Origin: an uncultured Bacteroidales bacterium
GTDB taxonomy: Bacteria; Bacteroidota; Bacteroidia; Bacteroidales; Paludibacteraceae
NCBI GenBank assembly: GCA_937907165.1
Contig: CALCUH010000015.1
Coordinates: 1 to 7,376 of the forward strand
Length of the DNA stretch: 7,376 nucleotides
Reading direction: 5' to 3'
The position numbers were made by a program, and so were the translations under genes. Under the pieces are notes generated by a model. The model saw nothing but the letters and a program-made list of their open reading frames with translations. It made no database searches and was not told the origin of the DNA. This document shows, piece by piece, positions 1-5,089 of this stretch. Every line of letters begins with the position of its first letter. The first letter of the stretch is position 1.

Positions 1-1021
1 CAAGAACTTTATATCCCTTGCTGTTGATATGACCGCCGAACTCATCCCAGAGTTTGAAAACCGTTTTCGTAACGACATCAACGCAATCGCCGGAGTCGCC
101 TCTCATCAGCATACATCCGTTGTGCTCGATGATTTCCTTTTTGAGCTGAGGCAGTACATTGTCGATGACATTCCAGTAGTCATACGAGTCAAGAACCGCA
201 GAGAAACTTGTATTTGGATAAATCTCTGTGAGCAGTCTGCGAATGAGAGTAATCTCATCACCATCGACAGCAAAGTTGCTGCACATCACGGAGTGCTCTG
301 TGCTCGGGCTACCGAATGCAACCGGCTCTTTCGTGCAGTCGCAGTTGTAATACTGCTCAAGATACGGGATGGTCGGAACCGTTGCTGTGTTCAGGAATGA
401 CATACACCAACCGGCTCCTGCCTTGACCGCGGACTCGAGGCACTCTTCACCACGGAAGTCAAACGCTCCGAGCGCCTTTGCTCTCGGAATGTTATCATCA
501 CAAGTGAGGTCGTAATACTTGTTTACGATTTCTCTGTATGTGTAACCTACCGTCGCGGCAATCATCGGATGCCAGCTTTCCGCCGAGATAAGACTCTCGA
601 GAGACTGCGGAAGCCACGCAAAGTCGGGGTGCGTATTCGTTATTCCGAACATCGGAACGTGCATAGGGACTCTCGTTCCCTCGGGAAGTGCAATGATTTG
701 AATGGGGAGATATCCGAGCTTGTGGAGCTTTTCGATTTTCTCAATCTTATAAGCATCCTTGCCGAGCGTCGCGTCCATAATTCTTTTGTACTCGCCGATT
801 ACTTCATCGAACGGCTTGTTGAAAAACTCAGCATTGAAATACTCGATGAGGTACTTCTTGATGAAGCCCTGAAGACCGAACATAACAACGCTATCCCATC
901 TGTTAACGCGGCTCATTCGAGGAGTGAAATATGACACAGACTTCGTGATGTTCTTCGGAAGCATCTCTGCGTGTACGGCTTTGTAAAAATCGATTAACAG
1001 CATCGGATTTGTATTCTTCAT
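1..1021 (-). CDS. nadV: Nicotinamide phosphoribosyltransferase (NAMPT/NadV) family protein, or ADPR-PP-using Namat; C-terminus cut by window edge
   Basis: The enzyme family joins nicotinamide to an activated ribose: PRPP gives NMN, and in the phage NARP1 pathway ADPR-pyrophosphate gives NAD+. The frame is open for 340 codons to the left edge; the family is usually about 460-490 aa, so roughly the last quarter is missing. Matches to human NAMPT, in order: DFYKAVH at 11-17 (Asp16/Tyr18 region), YFTPRMSR at 31-38, FDFRG at 187-191 (Phe193 and Arg196 kept), TEHS at 241-244 (His247), LDSYD at 277-281 (Asp279) and RGDSGD at 307-312 (Arg311 and Asp313), then NSKGYK. The NAMPT Asp219 position, which contacts the nicotinamide amide, is Ala213 in an ungapped alignment. 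ATG follows the NADAR stop by one base, with an AGGGAG site upstream, so it is probably translationally coupled. Family assignment is firm; the ribosyl donor is not established. Confidence 0.93.
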   Translation of the reverse strand, partial: MKNTNPMLLIDFYKAVHAEMLPKNITKSVSYFTPRMSRVNRWDSVVMFGLQGFIKKYLIEYFNAEFFNKPFDEVIGEYKRIMDATLGKDAYKIEKIEKLHKLGYLPIQIIALPEGTRVPMHVPMFGITNTHPDFAWLPQSLESLISAESWHPMIAATVGYTYREIVNKYYDLTCDDNIPRAKALGAFDFRGEECLESAVKAGAGWCMSFLNTATVPTIPYLEQYYNCDCTKEPVAFGSPSTEHSVMCSNFAVDGDEITLIRRLLTEIYPNTSFSAVLDSYDYWNVIDNVLPQLKKEIIEHNGCMLMRGDSGDCVDVVTKTVFKLWDEFGGHINSKGYKVL

Positions 1022-1022
1022 C

Positions 1023-1466
1023 TTATACTCTCCCTTCGCGGATATCCGCTCTGACTTTCATCAGAGTTTTACCGAGTTGATTTCTGCCCGGGATATCCTT
1101 GCAATTATCACAAGTGCAGTTACCCCAGTAGTTGTCGTGCCACTCGTTTCCTTCAACGAGTTCCTCATCTCCTGTTGCGAGCAGACGCTCTTTGAGAGGC
1201 TCGTTTATCGTGAATTTTGCGAGACACACATCGTACATTACCTTGTCTTTGACAAGAGCCCAGTCACTTCTGAGCGCAACCTTTCTGCCTGCCTTCTTAG
1301 ATTCAGACGGATTCATTCTCGCAATCTTTTTGCGCTCCTCGATATCGAGAGTCTTCGCCGCCTGAAACGCAGCTTCTGTGCTGCAAAATACAACTTCTTC
1401 GTAATCTAAACACGCATTGTAGAAGTTACTCAGGAAGAAATTTTCTCTTGAAAAATCACTTATCAT
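1023..1466 (-). CDS. NADAR-domain (YbiA-like) ADP-ribosyl N-glycosidase
   Basis: A 147-aa single-domain protein of the NADAR/YbiA/COG3236 superfamily, whose members hydrolyse N-glycosidic bonds to ADP-ribose or ribose-phosphate. Several remove ADP-ribose from guanine in DNA and act as antitoxins to DarT1. Family hallmarks are LSNFY at 12-16, the segment STEAAFQAAK at 29-38, SESKKAGRKV at 54-63 followed by DW at 68-69, AKF at 83-85, LLATGDEELVE at 95-105, DNYWG at 111-115 and GRNQLGKTLMKVR at 127-139. The CTCDNC cysteine cluster (117-122) before the final GxNxLG helix is a feature I associate with phage-type NADARs. The start overlaps the stop of the prs-like gene in ATGA, with GAGGTG upstream. 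It sits between the two NAD-rebuilding genes, so it may release ADP-ribose for them, undo host DNA ADP-ribosylation, or both; that role is inferred. Confidence 0.93.
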   Translation of the reverse strand: MISDFSRENFFLSNFYNACLDYEEVVFCSTEAAFQAAKTLDIEERKKIARMNPSESKKAGRKVALRSDWALVKDKVMYDVCLAKFTINEPLKERLLATGDEELVEGNEWHDNYWGNCTCDNCKDIPGRNQLGKTLMKVRADIREGRV

Positions 1467-2278
1467 ATATGAATCACCTCAATCTTCTCGTGCTCTACGG
1501 TGATTAAACTGTCGGTCGTGAACACCTTTTCGATCAGACCACATGTAAGAACTTTTCCATCAAGAATTGTGTTCTCACAATGAGAAATGTAGAGGTAAAT
1601 CTTATCGGCACCAAGTTCCTTGAGCTTTTCTGCGCTGAAATAGAACGTACCACCTCTGCTGCTGATGTCATCCACGATGAGAACCGTAGCACCTTTGATG
1701 AGTTCCGTAGAACCAGCAACATCAAGCCCGTTGATTTGACCAGTCTTCCAATCTCTGTTCTTGATGCCGAACGCATACGGAATCTTTGAACTACCGGAGT
1801 ACCGTTTCATAGCGCCCTCATCGGGATAGAACATCAGCGTCGGTTCAAAACCGAGCTCTTTTCTGATGTCGTCAATGGCAATTTCGATATAACGTTCGGG
1901 CGTGACGACCGTGATGTTGTTGATTAGCGCTTCGGAAACAGACGAATGAGGGTCGAGAACAATCACATTCGAGAAGTGAAGGGAGTTAATAAACTCTGCA
2001 AAATACTTCAACGTGAACACATCCTCGTTGGACTTCACTCTGTCTTGGCGGGCGTTTGGGATATAAGGCATAACGAGTTCGATGTTTCTCGCACCGTGCG
2101 TTTGCAAGTGCCTCGTGATATACATCAGGGCAACCATTTCCTCGTTGTTCTCAAAGTGCCACACAATCTCGTGCGTCTGAGATTTCGCTCTCTCCGGAGA
2201 TGACGCCTCATATTTTGTCAGGATTGTTCCGTCGGGAAAGTGTCCGATTTCAAGCTTGATACCGTTAACTTTTATCAT
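1463..2278 (-). CDS. prs: Ribose-phosphate pyrophosphokinase (PRPP synthetase)-like protein; possible ADPR-PP synthetase (Adps)
   Basis: A 271-aa member of the PRPP-synthetase family, shorter than the usual 310-320 aa. PRPP synthetases transfer pyrophosphate from ATP to the C1 hydroxyl of ribose-5-phosphate; the NARP1 relative Adps does this to ADP-ribose. Visible motifs are FPDG at 14-17, the ATP-site segment PYIPNARQDR at 71-80, LDPHS at 108-112 (the DxH metal motif), the loop KNR at 173-175 and the PRPP-type loop VDDISSRGGT at 202-211. Bacterial Prs usually reads DDIIDTAGT there, so the 5-phosphate-binding part (DTAGT) is replaced by SRGGT. The ATG at 2278 is chosen over a GTG at 2311 because GGAG, overlapping the pncA stop, is well placed for it and it leaves only two bases between genes. 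The stop overlaps the NADAR start by four bases. Family confidence is high; the substrate is unresolved. Confidence 0.9.
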   Translation of the reverse strand: MIKVNGIKLEIGHFPDGTILTKYEASSPERAKSQTHEIVWHFENNEEMVALMYITRHLQTHGARNIELVMPYIPNARQDRVKSNEDVFTLKYFAEFINSLHFSNVIVLDPHSSVSEALINNITVVTPERYIEIAIDDIRKELGFEPTLMFYPDEGAMKRYSGSSKIPYAFGIKNRDWKTGQINGLDVAGSTELIKGATVLIVDDISSRGGTFYFSAEKLKELGADKIYLYISHCENTILDGKVLTCGLIEKVFTTDSLITVEHEKIEVIHI

Positions 2279-2280
2279 TC

Positions 2281-2817
2281 TTACTCTCCGATAATATTGA
2301 TTTGACAGCACTTCATTGTAGCAAGCGCTGCGTTGTGAGTTTCAGGACTTACACCGGCGCAGCAGGAAGCATCAACGGTGATTTTAACTTCCGGATACAG
2401 TGCTTTGAGAATGAGTGCGTTTGACACGACACAGATGTCGGTACACAATCCGACGATTTCGATTTCGTAGAAATTTCTATCGACGAGATTTCCCTCACTA
2501 TTGTATTCCATATCCCACATATCCCATCCGAACGAGTGTTTGTCAATATGCTCGCACTCTTGGACATCAAGCTCTGCGGGAATCTTCCACCCGTCAGTTC
2601 CTTCGATGCAGTGTACTACGGGGAGGTTCTTTCCCTCGCTTGTTTCAAGGTAATTCTCGTGGTGAGTATCTCTGGTGAAGATAATCTCATCACCGTTCTG
2701 GATGTATGCTTCGATTTTCTTTTTCACATTGGGTACGATGGCGACCGCTTCTTTTGTTCCGAGTGCACCGTCGATGAAATCGTTTTGCATATCAACAACT
2801 ATAAGAGTTTTCCTCAT
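2281..2817 (-). CDS. pncA: Nicotinamidase / isochorismatase-family cysteine hydrolase
   Basis: A 178-aa cysteine hydrolase that probably deamidates nicotinamide to nicotinic acid in the cytoplasm. The catalytic triad is in place: Asp9 (VVDMQNDF), Lys93 (IDKHSFG) and Cys129 (GLCTDICVVS). The nicotinamidase metal ligands are also recognisable: Asp50 and His52 (FTRDTHH) and His69 (VVHCIEGTDG). The full metal site favours a true nicotinamidase over metal-free isochorismatases. Length fits a compact PncA (about 180-215 aa). ATG is preceded by AAAGGAG, one of the stronger sites in the window, as expected for the first gene of the NAD cassette. It is a biochemical oddity here, because it consumes the nicotinamide the downstream NAMPT-like enzyme would be expected to use. 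A related amidase activity cannot be excluded. Confidence 0.88.
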   Translation of the reverse strand: MRKTLIVVDMQNDFIDGALGTKEAVAIVPNVKKKIEAYIQNGDEIIFTRDTHHENYLETSEGKNLPVVHCIEGTDGWKIPAELDVQECEHIDKHSFGWDMWDMEYNSEGNLVDRNFYEIEIVGLCTDICVVSNALILKALYPEVKITVDASCCAGVSPETHNAALATMKCCQINIIGE

Positions 2818-2845
2818 TTTTCTATTCTCCTTTCAAAGCGTACTT

Positions 2846-3019
2846 TTATACTTTCGCATACAGTACCCACAACATAACAATAGGTAAAGCGCGTAATGCA
2901 AGACCAACCAATGACCCAAAAAGCCACGCATAGGTCGGATTATCTTTGTGTGTCACAATACAAGTCGATATTGTAGCAATAACATCTATGCACGTTGCTA
3001 ATATAACCAAGAATAACAT
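2846..3019 (-). CDS. Small two-helix membrane protein, unknown function
   Basis: A 57-aa protein. The ATG at 3019 is chosen because AAGGAG lies just upstream; extending the frame to 3193 would add a basic, implausible leader overlapping the next gene. Residues 1-22 (MLFLVILATC to IV) form one hydrophobic helix. A short polar turn THKDNPT follows at 23-29, and residues about 30-55 (YAWLFGSLVG to LYA) form a second helix, interrupted by Arg43 and Pro46. This predicts a helical hairpin in the host membrane. It ends 28 bases before pncA, so it may be the leader gene of the NAD cassette or the end of the preceding set. I do not recognise a family. Small size and two helices would fit a holin-like, superinfection-exclusion or membrane-sensor role, but nothing in the sequence decides. 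Confidence 0.68.
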   Translation of the reverse strand: MLFLVILATCIDVIATISTCIVTHKDNPTYAWLFGSLVGLALRALPIVMLWVLYAKV

Positions 3020-3044
3020 TTTGTGTCGTCTCCTTTTTTGAACA

Positions 3045-3350
3045 TCAAACTGGACTTTTATCTGCTGGCACAGGCACATCAAAATCAAGCCAATCTGATA
3101 ATATTCTGTCATATACGTCCCATAGCGTGTCATTTTCTTTCGGGTAAAAATACTCAGAAGTTTCTTCGTCCTCCGCAACAAGATAGACTGCACCGTTGTC
3201 GTTCATGCCAATCAACATAGTGAATAATTCCACTCCATCTCCCCAAAATCTGAATATCGGTCTGTCATAACTATTATCGACATAGTTTTGTGGCTCCGAA
3301 AACATATCGTCTATGTCTTCATCATCTATTACTTCTGTTAGTATATCCAT
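3045..3350 (-). CDS. Acidic 101-aa phage-type protein, unknown function
   Basis: Starts at ATG 3350 behind a clear GGAGGA site. The N-terminal 20 residues are strongly acidic (DDEDIDDMFSE at 9-19). Residues 31-75 are a more structured stretch with aromatic and beta-type character (PIFRFWGDG, FTMLIG, AVYLVAEDEE, YFYPKEND). The C-terminus, WDVYDRILSDWLDFD at 77-91, could form a short amphipathic helix. There are no cysteines, no signal peptide and no membrane segment. The gene is followed after 25 bases by the small membrane protein. I do not recognise a family. The net negative charge would suit a protein-inhibitor or DNA-mimic type, but that is only a possibility; treat it as hypothetical. 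Confidence 0.75.
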   Translation of the reverse strand: MDILTEVIDDEDIDDMFSEPQNYVDNSYDRPIFRFWGDGVELFTMLIGMNDNGAVYLVAEDEETSEYFYPKENDTLWDVYDRILSDWLDFDVPVPADKSPV

Positions 3351-3454
3351 TGATTATCCTCCATGTCGAGCGGGGTTACGCCCCCCCCCACTCATAATTT
3401 CTTATTTCTAATTCGTAAGAGTTTTCTTCCTTTTCATATTGTTCTCACCAAAAA
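3351..3454. other. Intergenic spacer with a C9/G9 homopolymer
   Basis: About 100 bases between the zinc-ribbon gene and the acidic 101-aa gene. No convincing gene, promoter or terminator is seen. It contains nine consecutive C at 3381-3389 (G9 in the minus-strand transcript), then CGTAA and CCCC, so the G-run could fold onto the CCCC just upstream of the next ribosome binding site. Two very short minus-strand ATG frames exist here (8 and 13 codons) but neither has a supporting ribosome site. Confidence 0.5.
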
Positions 3455-3661
3455 TTACTTAAGCACACCGGCTTCAATTTCCCAATTGATATGCATTTTC
3501 CTGTCTCGCTCCTCTTTTTCAATTACGGCGCTAAGCTGATCACGAAGTTCTTTCATACACGAAAGACATACTTCAATTGTCTTAGTTGAGATGTTGATTG
3601 TGAAAAGAGTTTTTGCTTGCTCGCCACAGCAAGGGCAATTTCGCTTCAAAATATCAATCAT
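3455..3661 (-). CDS. Small zinc-ribbon protein
   Basis: A 68-aa protein beginning at ATG 3661, supported by AAGAGG upstream; a longer frame into the preceding gene is not favoured. Two CxxC knuckles are separated by 19 residues: Cys9/Cys12 (NCPCCGEQ) and Cys32/Cys35 (VCLSCMKEL). This is the spacing of a treble-clef or zinc-ribbon fold. The intervening TLFTINISTKTIEV looks like a beta-hairpin. After the second knuckle, residues 37-57 are charged and helical (KELRDQLSAVIEKEERDRKM), perhaps a protein-protein contact. It lies 10 bases after the glycosyltransferase-like gene. Small zinc ribbons of this type are frequent in phages and often bind nucleic acid or RNA polymerase; no specific partner can be named. 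Confidence 0.78.
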   Translation of the reverse strand: MIDILKRNCPCCGEQAKTLFTINISTKTIEVCLSCMKELRDQLSAVIEKEERDRKMHINWEIEAGVLK

Positions 3662-3671
3662 TTTATACCTC

Positions 3672-4286
3672 TTACTTAACATTACTTTCGTTGAGAACAA
3701 AACCACAACTCCAGTCGGCCACCGGAAATTCTTCAAAGATTTTTGTTTGCATTTGCGGATGACCGACAGTTGACGGCATCGGCAGATGTTGTAATATCGC
3801 AGGAATTGGAGTTAAAATTTGTATTTTATTGGTAATAGCCCATTCACAAATACTGGTGTCATCGTGTTTAGCGTCCGGTTTCCACGATGAAATGCATGGC
3901 TCTATATATTCTCGTGGCATAATAATTCCAGCTCCGCCAACAGACTTGACTTCAACATATGGAGTTTTTTTAGGATAGCCACCGCAACGATTAATTCTGC
4001 TTCCGTCCATATACGGAAACGAGAATAGGGTGAATATGCTTTTAGGATGAGTGTTAATCATAGTAACGCATATATTATAAAAGTCATTACACAGAAGAAC
4101 GTCGTCATTCAATACCATAACATGGGTGCTTTCTGTCGGTATTAGCCACGTTTTTTTTGATGTTGGAATTATGCCATCGTGGTTTTTATCTATAACAACA
4201 GTAACACCAGGAAGATGGTTATTCAGAGTCAGAATGTTTTCCATTCTTTCTTCTATTCCGAAGATTCTAACATCTAAAGTGTTCAT
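3672..4286 (-). CDS. Glycosyltransferase-like (GT-A type) protein
   Basis: A 204-aa protein starting at ATG 4286. The frame could run to a TTG at 4334, but the ATG is more plausible, although its ribosome site is weak (GGAA). Features of a compact GT-A glycosyltransferase: an N-terminal alternating strand pattern, VMVLNDDV at 56-63 (Asp61/Asp62 as the DxD-like metal and sugar-nucleotide site), GGAGIIMPRE at 117-126, HDDTSICEWA at 141-150 (acidic catalytic-base region) and QHLPMPSTVGHP at 166-177, like the QH..STxG motif that ends the catalytic domain in GT2/GT25-like proteins. There is no membrane segment. Phage enzymes of this kind can decorate modified DNA bases, virion proteins or host surface sugars; the acceptor cannot be told. 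It lies downstream of the structured block 4340-4640 and 10 bases before the zinc-ribbon gene. Confidence 0.62.
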   Translation of the reverse strand: MNTLDVRIFGIEERMENILTLNNHLPGVTVVIDKNHDGIIPTSKKTWLIPTESTHVMVLNDDVLLCNDFYNICVTMINTHPKSIFTLFSFPYMDGSRINRCGGYPKKTPYVEVKSVGGAGIIMPREYIEPCISSWKPDAKHDDTSICEWAITNKIQILTPIPAILQHLPMPSTVGHPQMQTKIFEEFPVADWSCGFVLNESNVK

Positions 4287-4339
4287 TTTAATTCCGCTTT
4301 CTGTAAAAAAAATATTGTTTTGTATAACCCACAAAGAAT

Positions 4340-4640
4340 TGTCCGGATACCGCTGACCTGTCGTCGCACATTCATACCTGTGATTAGAGTGCGTTGAGCT
4401 CGTACCCAGCCATTGGTGCGTTTAATTACACACGATTTGCACCCTTTTGCAGGATTGGCAAACGTTATTGGATATGAGGACGGTGCAGTACGATGGTGTT
4501 GCCTGTAGGGCCTGAGATACTTCCACTCTAGAAAGCTGAGGTAGACGGTCTACTGCTCCAGCTGCGGGCATATATCGTCACGAGATTTTTATACGCTTAA
4601 TAATATCAAGCGCTTCCAATAGGAAAATAACGGTTATACA
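4340..4640 (-). ncRNA. Candidate structured RNA N2, downstream of tRNA-Leu
   Basis: About 300 bases without a plausible gene between tRNA-Leu and the glycosyltransferase-like gene. Read on the minus strand it starts with the 44-nt element shared with the larger candidate N1 (4589-4632). It then holds several hairpins: a compound hairpin at about 4532-4564, where AGCTgGAG pairs with CTCAGCT around GTAGA-CCG-TCTAC; GCC-CTACA-GGC near 4501; a TTTGC/GCAAA pairing near 4436-4462; and GTGTGT-AATTAA-ACGCAC at 4416-4433. The last is fully paired only as minus-strand RNA (U-G wobble; C-A clash on plus), which supports the strand. The 3' end is uncertain. It may be a short or degenerate relative of N1, or a processed spacer of the tRNA transcript. 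Confidence 0.42.
4589..4632 (-). repeat. Shared 44-nt double-hairpin element, copy 2
   Basis: On the minus strand it runs from CGTTATTTTCC to GCGTATAA. It matches copy 1 (6412-6455) at 36 of 44 positions without gaps. Hairpin I is TCC-TATT-GGA inside TTCC/GGAA. Hairpin II has an 8-bp stem (CGCTTGAT with ATTAAGCG, including one G-U) around ATT. The outer pair of hairpin I is T-A here and C-G in copy 1, a compensatory change. It lies 19 bases past the CCA end of tRNA-Leu. Confidence 0.75.
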
Positions 4641-4651
4641 AATACTATTTG

Positions 4652-4734
4652 TGGTGCCGAAAGCGGGACTTGAACCCGCACGGATTTCCACCAGATCCTA
4701 AATCTGGCGCGTCTTCCAATTCCGCCATTTCGGC
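4652..4734 (-). tRNA. tRNA-Leu (anticodon UAG)
   Basis: An 83-nt type II tRNA with encoded CCA (plus-strand TGG at 4652-4654). The acceptor stem GCCGAAA pairs with TTTCGGC, with discriminator A. The T arm is GCGGG-TTCAAGT-CCCGC. The anticodon arm is CCAGA-TTTAGGA-TCTGG, placing TAG at 34-36, which reads CUA and possibly other CUN leucine codons. A short extra arm (GGAAATCC) supports Leu. It lies between the cREC gene and the structured block N2. Confidence 0.97.
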
Positions 4735-4739
4735 AGGCA

Positions 4740-4785
4740 GGGGAGCCACTGCATCTCGTTGAAAATGGAAAAGACGAAATGCCCC
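4740..4785 (-). other. Stem-loop immediately upstream of tRNA-Leu
   Basis: On the minus strand GCATTTCGT (4782-4774) pairs with ACGAGATGC (4759-4751) in a 9-bp stem with one U-G wobble, around a 14-base U/C-rich loop. Flanking GGGG (4785-4782) and CCCC (4743-4740) can add an outer helix. The wobble favours the minus-strand transcript. The whole gap between the cREC stop and the tRNA is taken up by this structure. There is no U-tract after it, so it is not a standard terminator; a tRNA processing leader is one possibility. Confidence 0.45.
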
Positions 4786-4789
4786 ATAT

Positions 4790-5086
4790 TTATATCTCCC
4801 TCCAACCGTTTCGTTGAATGATTCTTCGCATATTTATAATACCAACTGGGTTCATTGAGTGAATATGAATCGGATAGTCTCTCCCGGTCTCTTCAAGCCA
4901 ATCGAGGAGCTTAATATAGTCGCCTCCTTGGCTTGCAAAATCGCCAGCGTCATGATCAATATCAATTACGTCAATGGGTTTATGTCTAATTTCAAATGCA
5001 ATTATCCAATCCTTCGCATCTTGAACAGAGTAACAATGCTCATATCCGTTTGGAGCAGGTCTGAGGTCATCAACCCAAATCTTCAT
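4790..5086 (-). CDS. Cyclic-phosphate-processing receiver (cREC)-like protein
   Basis: A 98-aa protein of the receiver-like fold that I recognise as the cREC family. Typical blocks are IWVDDLRPAPNGY at 3-15, an acidic strand end VIDIDHDAGD at 40-49, GGDYIKLLDWLEETG at 54-68 and the C-terminal PIHIHSMNPVGIINMRRII, which ends with RNGWREI. Asp6/Asp7 and the DHDAGD acidic cluster would line the active pocket. The HxSMNPVG segment is the family signature. Published domain analyses predict that cREC proteins act on cyclic-phosphate-bearing nucleic acids or nucleotides in RNA-repair and conflict settings; this is not shown biochemically here. ATG 5086 follows GAGGAG, which is also the last two codons of the preceding gene. 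It lies directly upstream of tRNA-Leu, a suggestive but unproven link to RNA repair. Confidence 0.8.
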   Translation of the reverse strand: MKIWVDDLRPAPNGYEHCYSVQDAKDWIIAFEIRHKPIDVIDIDHDAGDFASQGGDYIKLLDWLEETGRDYPIHIHSMNPVGIINMRRIIQRNGWREI

Positions 5087-5089
5087 TTT

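Noticed and set aside
29..934. Two plus-strand frames of about 120 codons under the NAMPT-like gene
   Set aside because: They are antisense to a frame with clear NAMPT motifs along its whole length.
1077..3220. Several plus-strand frames opposite the NADAR, Prs-like, nicotinamidase and following genes
   Set aside because: All lie antisense to well supported genes, lack ribosome sites and show no family motifs.
4287..4334. Upstream TTG start extending the glycosyltransferase-like protein by 16 residues
   Set aside because: No ribosome site precedes the TTG, the extra residues match nothing, and the ATG at 4286 begins a typical N-terminal strand.
4340..4580. A third tRNA in the block after tRNA-Leu
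   Set aside because: There is no GGTTCGAATCC-type T arm and no 7-bp acceptor pair; the hairpins present do not form a cloverleaf.
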